Below are positions 61,299 to 64,000 of a stretch of 64,000 nt of DNA, piece by piece. The stretch is from Tetragonia tetragonoides. Lineage: Eukaryota > Streptophyta > Magnoliopsida > Caryophyllales > Aizoaceae. A program made the translations under genes and the position numbers. Location of the stretch: the NCBI GenBank assembly GCA_038025085.1, contig CM076146.1, positions 11,656,001 through 11,720,000 on the forward strand. Direction: 5' to 3'. Positions within the stretch are counted from its first letter, which is position 1, and the number at the start of each line of letters is the position of its first letter. The notes beneath the pieces are model-generated. The model made no database searches and was not told the DNA's origin. It saw only the letters and a program-made list of their open reading frames with translations.

Positions 61299-63600
61299 CT
61301 ACACTGCTGTTCCAACTTTTACAAAGCCATAGTTCCCAGTCGAATAATGGAAGGAGCCCTGAGTACTAAACGAGCTATAAATGGGCCTGCTGTTGTTAGG
61401 CCTCGTATCCCGTCTATCATATGCTGGTTCATGCATGGAGGTACCTGCCGGAAACCCTGCTGCGAAGAAACTCTCTGTGGTTCGACTGGCAAAGTCCATA
61501 GCCACATCCTGATACGAAGGCCCAGTATGAGGCACATCCCTTCTAGGAGCCTTCGCCCAACCTCCAGCCATGGGAGTAACAGTAGGCCTACTACCGAAAG
61601 AAGGCTGAAAACCCGCTGGAGAAAACATCTCAGGCACGGGAATGTGCGACACAGAAGGTCCGGGAGCCTCATCAACAGAAGGCCTGGTCACAGCTACGGG
61701 AGGTAAACGAGCAAAAGACGGCCTGCTCGCCGAAGAGACCCTCCCAGCAGAAGAATGTCGGGGTCCCACCGAAGACGAAGACTGCGACATCTGCAAAGTA
61801 TCAAGACCGAAATGTTAAGGTAAGCACCACACTTAGCTAAATAAGAAGACAAAGATCTACTTACATCAGCGGTCTTGGACCGAGAACTCTTTGCTTTACC
61901 CATCACCCGGCCATAGCCTTTCTTCAACAGGTGAATGATCTTGAAGACTTGAGAAGTCTGCTCCCGGTTCAGCTATAAGAAGAGACAAAAGATAGAGTCA
62001 GCATTCAAAAGCAAACGCAAAACACAAAAAGAGATAAAAAAAGCTTACCCCCGTATAACCATCAGGCAAGGGCAAGCCTTCCACGGCCTCTCCATCAGCA
62101 GTATGTAGAGGGAACTCCTCCACTATACGTCCCCCACTCTCACCAATGTACCTCACCTCATTAGTCGGCAAGGTCACGCTTGGGGGCTAGCCGCGAGGAG
62201 CTCTGGAATGGGACCTCCTGCGACCATGAGGAGCCAAACGATCCGCCTACAAGACACAAAAAGTCAATATATCTCATATATAGCTGAAAAGACACAGATA
62301 AACTTCTTACCTCACAAGTGAGGTCCGGCATCAGACGACCCAAGCAATAGGCCAAGTACACAGCTGTGCCATCCAAACCAGCAATCTCCGGCTCAATAAA
62401 CTCCGTGGCCGTCATGCCACGAGCCACGACTCCCAAGTCCTCCACACTCAAGTTGTGCAGATAGAACATGGTCGTCGGAGGGTCTTCCAGAACCAAGTGA
62501 CCACCTAAGGCAGGATAGACCAGCCGAGTCAAGCGGTTCCACAAGTACCACACAAAGCCAAATGGCCCCTCAAAGGCCACCCGCAAGTAAGATACCTTGA
62601 AGGACTCAATGGTAATATGGGGTGGAACCCCGGGAATGTCATCGAAGGCAGACCACGACACCTGCAGATTTCCAGATCAAGGTTCATTCACACCAAATGG
62701 GCCAAGAAAAAAATGCACATACACCAGCAAGTCAAACCACAACATACCACAAATGCGGCATGGCTCTCGAAGGTAGCCCGAAAATGCTCCAAAGAGGTAA
62801 ATAGGTGGTTATCTCTGCCAATCCACCGTGAACATAATGGGAACATCCTCAAACCAGGACGGTGAGGACCAAAAGCGAGAAAATACTCAAAAAACCACAG
62901 CTTCCATACAAAAAAAAATGATAAGCTGCAATTCCCAGAAAAAGCAAAAAAAGAAATATATGGACCTACTTCCAGTATCTTCCACGGACCCGAGATAGAC
63001 ACCCTCTCACTCATCGGCCTAGGTCTACAAGCCTGTCGGCACCATCTCACTAAGGTAGCATATGCAGGAGCACCGAAGTTGTACTCATGGACCTTGGACA
63101 AATCGTCCAAACATTTCAAGAACCCGGCCTAACACACGCTCTTCTTTTGAGCGAAAATGGTGGACCCCAACAAACAATCTAGGAAAATACGGGCCCTCTG
63201 CTCCTCAGTAAGCCTCTGCTTCGACAAGGCCGCCCATAACCTCGGCAAGGAAACCCGGTCATCTCTAAAATGGGCGGACACAGGCCCATAAAGCTCAAGT
63301 AACCTATTACTCTGCTGATGGTAATCCACGTCATACCGTATACGACGCCCCCTAAAAGACAGGCCTGTCAACGCAGCAAACTGGTAAGGAGTAGGAAACA
63401 TCTCCCCCGCAGGTGTATGAAAAGTGTTCGTGGTATCCCAGAACCTCTCCAATAACTCCCGAGCAATGATTCTAGTTTCCCCAGAGTGACAAGCTGGGAT
63501 AACAGTCAGGAGTACCCTAATCTGAACTCAGTACTATATCCCTAGCTCCCACTGAAAATGTCTCCAACATCATGGCCCAATGGGAAGTAGACTCATGAGC
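61299..63600 (-). pseudogene. Antisense PMD-like gene copy iv (5' exon missing)
   Basis: Exon 2 (63600-62970) carries ERFWDTTNTFHTPAGEMFPT but has a frameshift and a TAG near its start, plus a TAG before AGFLKCLDDL. Later exons match copy iii (FEGPFGFVWYL, HVPHIP-type tail, PNNSRPIYSSFSTQGSFHYS) down to the stop at 61299. Exon 5 keeps the base deleted in copies ii and iii, but has TAG in place of CAG. 63601-63760 is intron 1. The gene is then cut, so exon 1 and the promoter are absent. Confidence 0.78.
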
Positions 63601-63773
63601 CTGCAACAAAACACCAATACCCTAGCCAAAAATAAATAAATTTCTCAACACCCCACATACAGCCAAAATAATTACACACAAATTATATACAGCTGACCAC
63701 CAATCCAGTACAAGTCCCAATTTGTTCGTGTGCCGAAGCACTAACAGTTCAAGTTTGTAGTTCCAAAAAAATG

Positions 63774-64000
63774 TAAGTTAGTACAAACGCCCTTTAGATT
63801 GCACTAACTAGATAAAAAGAAGAAGTTTAGAAAATAGGAGAAGCTTTTAGAAGAGCTTTAAAAATGAAGTAAGTTAAAAAGATAATAGGAAAACTAGAGA
63901 GAGAAAGAGATTTTAAGAAATAGAGATGAGAAAATGGCAAAGGGCCTTCAAAATAGCTTTTTAGATGATATTTATAAGGGGGGAAAGATGGGGGGGAATT
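63774..64000 (-). repeat. LTR D fragment at the right edge
   Basis: From AAGTTAGTACAAACGCCCTT onward it matches 39857-40090 closely, in the same orientation, and runs out of the window. The left break lies in PMD intron 1 of element 3. Confidence 0.85.

Larger units (their letters stand above)
50984..63768 (+). mobile_element. Element 3: internally deleted Tat-lineage element
   Basis: This comprises 5' LTR B, PBS, Gag zinc-knuckle region, a post-protease linker, integrase, the conserved post-pol block, antisense DUF7745 and antisense PMD. The array, PPT and 3' LTR are missing because the element is cut at about 63768 within PMD intron 1. Protease, RT and both RNases H are absent, so it could only have moved in trans. 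LTR C interrupts it (54394-56779). It is inserted in element 2, a close relative. Confidence 0.75.

Overview
The window is nuclear plant DNA, most likely from a eudicot (species not identifiable by eye). It contains one clear host gene, a five-exon GDSL esterase/lipase on the minus strand at 13562-17906. Almost everything else is transposable elements, many nested in one another. The evidence is GT-AG introns, Ty1/copia and Ty3/gypsy retrotransposons with plant primer-binding sites, a plant L1-type LINE carrying an RNase H domain, and tRNA-derived SINEs.

Region 1 (1-18300) is a degenerate tandem segmental duplication around the GDSL locus. Unit 3 (from 12237) leads into the gene. Units 1 (1-10269) and 2 (10270-12236) keep flanking DNA and a roughly 33-bp relic of the GDSL signal-peptide exon (7994-8026, 11341-11374). 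Unit 1 alone was then hit by four elements: a SINE (111-377), a copia element (702-6355, target duplication AAAAC), a 5'-truncated LINE (6492-7537, 13-bp target duplication) and an inverted-repeat DNA element (8722-9750). The GDSL gene has a SINE tail and a hAT-like element in its third intron. 18300-19750 shows nothing recognisable beyond degenerate GGGTC-rich sequence.

Region 2 (19751-64000) is a nest of very large Ty3/gypsy elements that I assign to the Tat lineage (Ogre/Retand-like). The assignment rests on the shared PBS TGGCGACTTCACTGGGGA, a second (aRNH) RNase H after the RT-RNase H, long arrays before the PPT, and extra antisense genes. Element 1 (19751-36765, plus) has gag-pro-RT-RH-aRNH-IN with many stops. 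Element D (about 36990-41912, minus) is represented by a long LTR and a 3' internal tail. Element 2 (41913-50983, minus) has its 3' LTR, tandem repeats and antisense genes. Element 3 (50984 to about 63768, plus) has lost protease, RT and RNase H but keeps gag zinc knuckles, integrase and antisense genes. A fifth element with a different LTR (C, 54394-56779) is inserted in element 3 with target duplication ATGGG. The element D LTR reappears at 63770-64000.

The most interesting system is the antisense module. In elements 1, 2 and 3, between pol and the 3' LTR and on the opposite strand, lie genes in a fixed order: a DUF7745-like gene nearer pol, then a seven-exon plant-mobile-domain (PMD)-like gene. 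Both have their own GT-AG introns. GC-rich palindromic clusters (CCGCT..AGCGG type) sit about 50-90 bp upstream of the TATA box in LTR promoters A, B and C and in the antisense DUF7745 promoters, and also upstream of the PMD genes. The palindrome flavour is specific to each element, so an element-encoded regulator acting on all its promoters is a testable inference. All these copies carry stops or frameshifts, so they are fossils.
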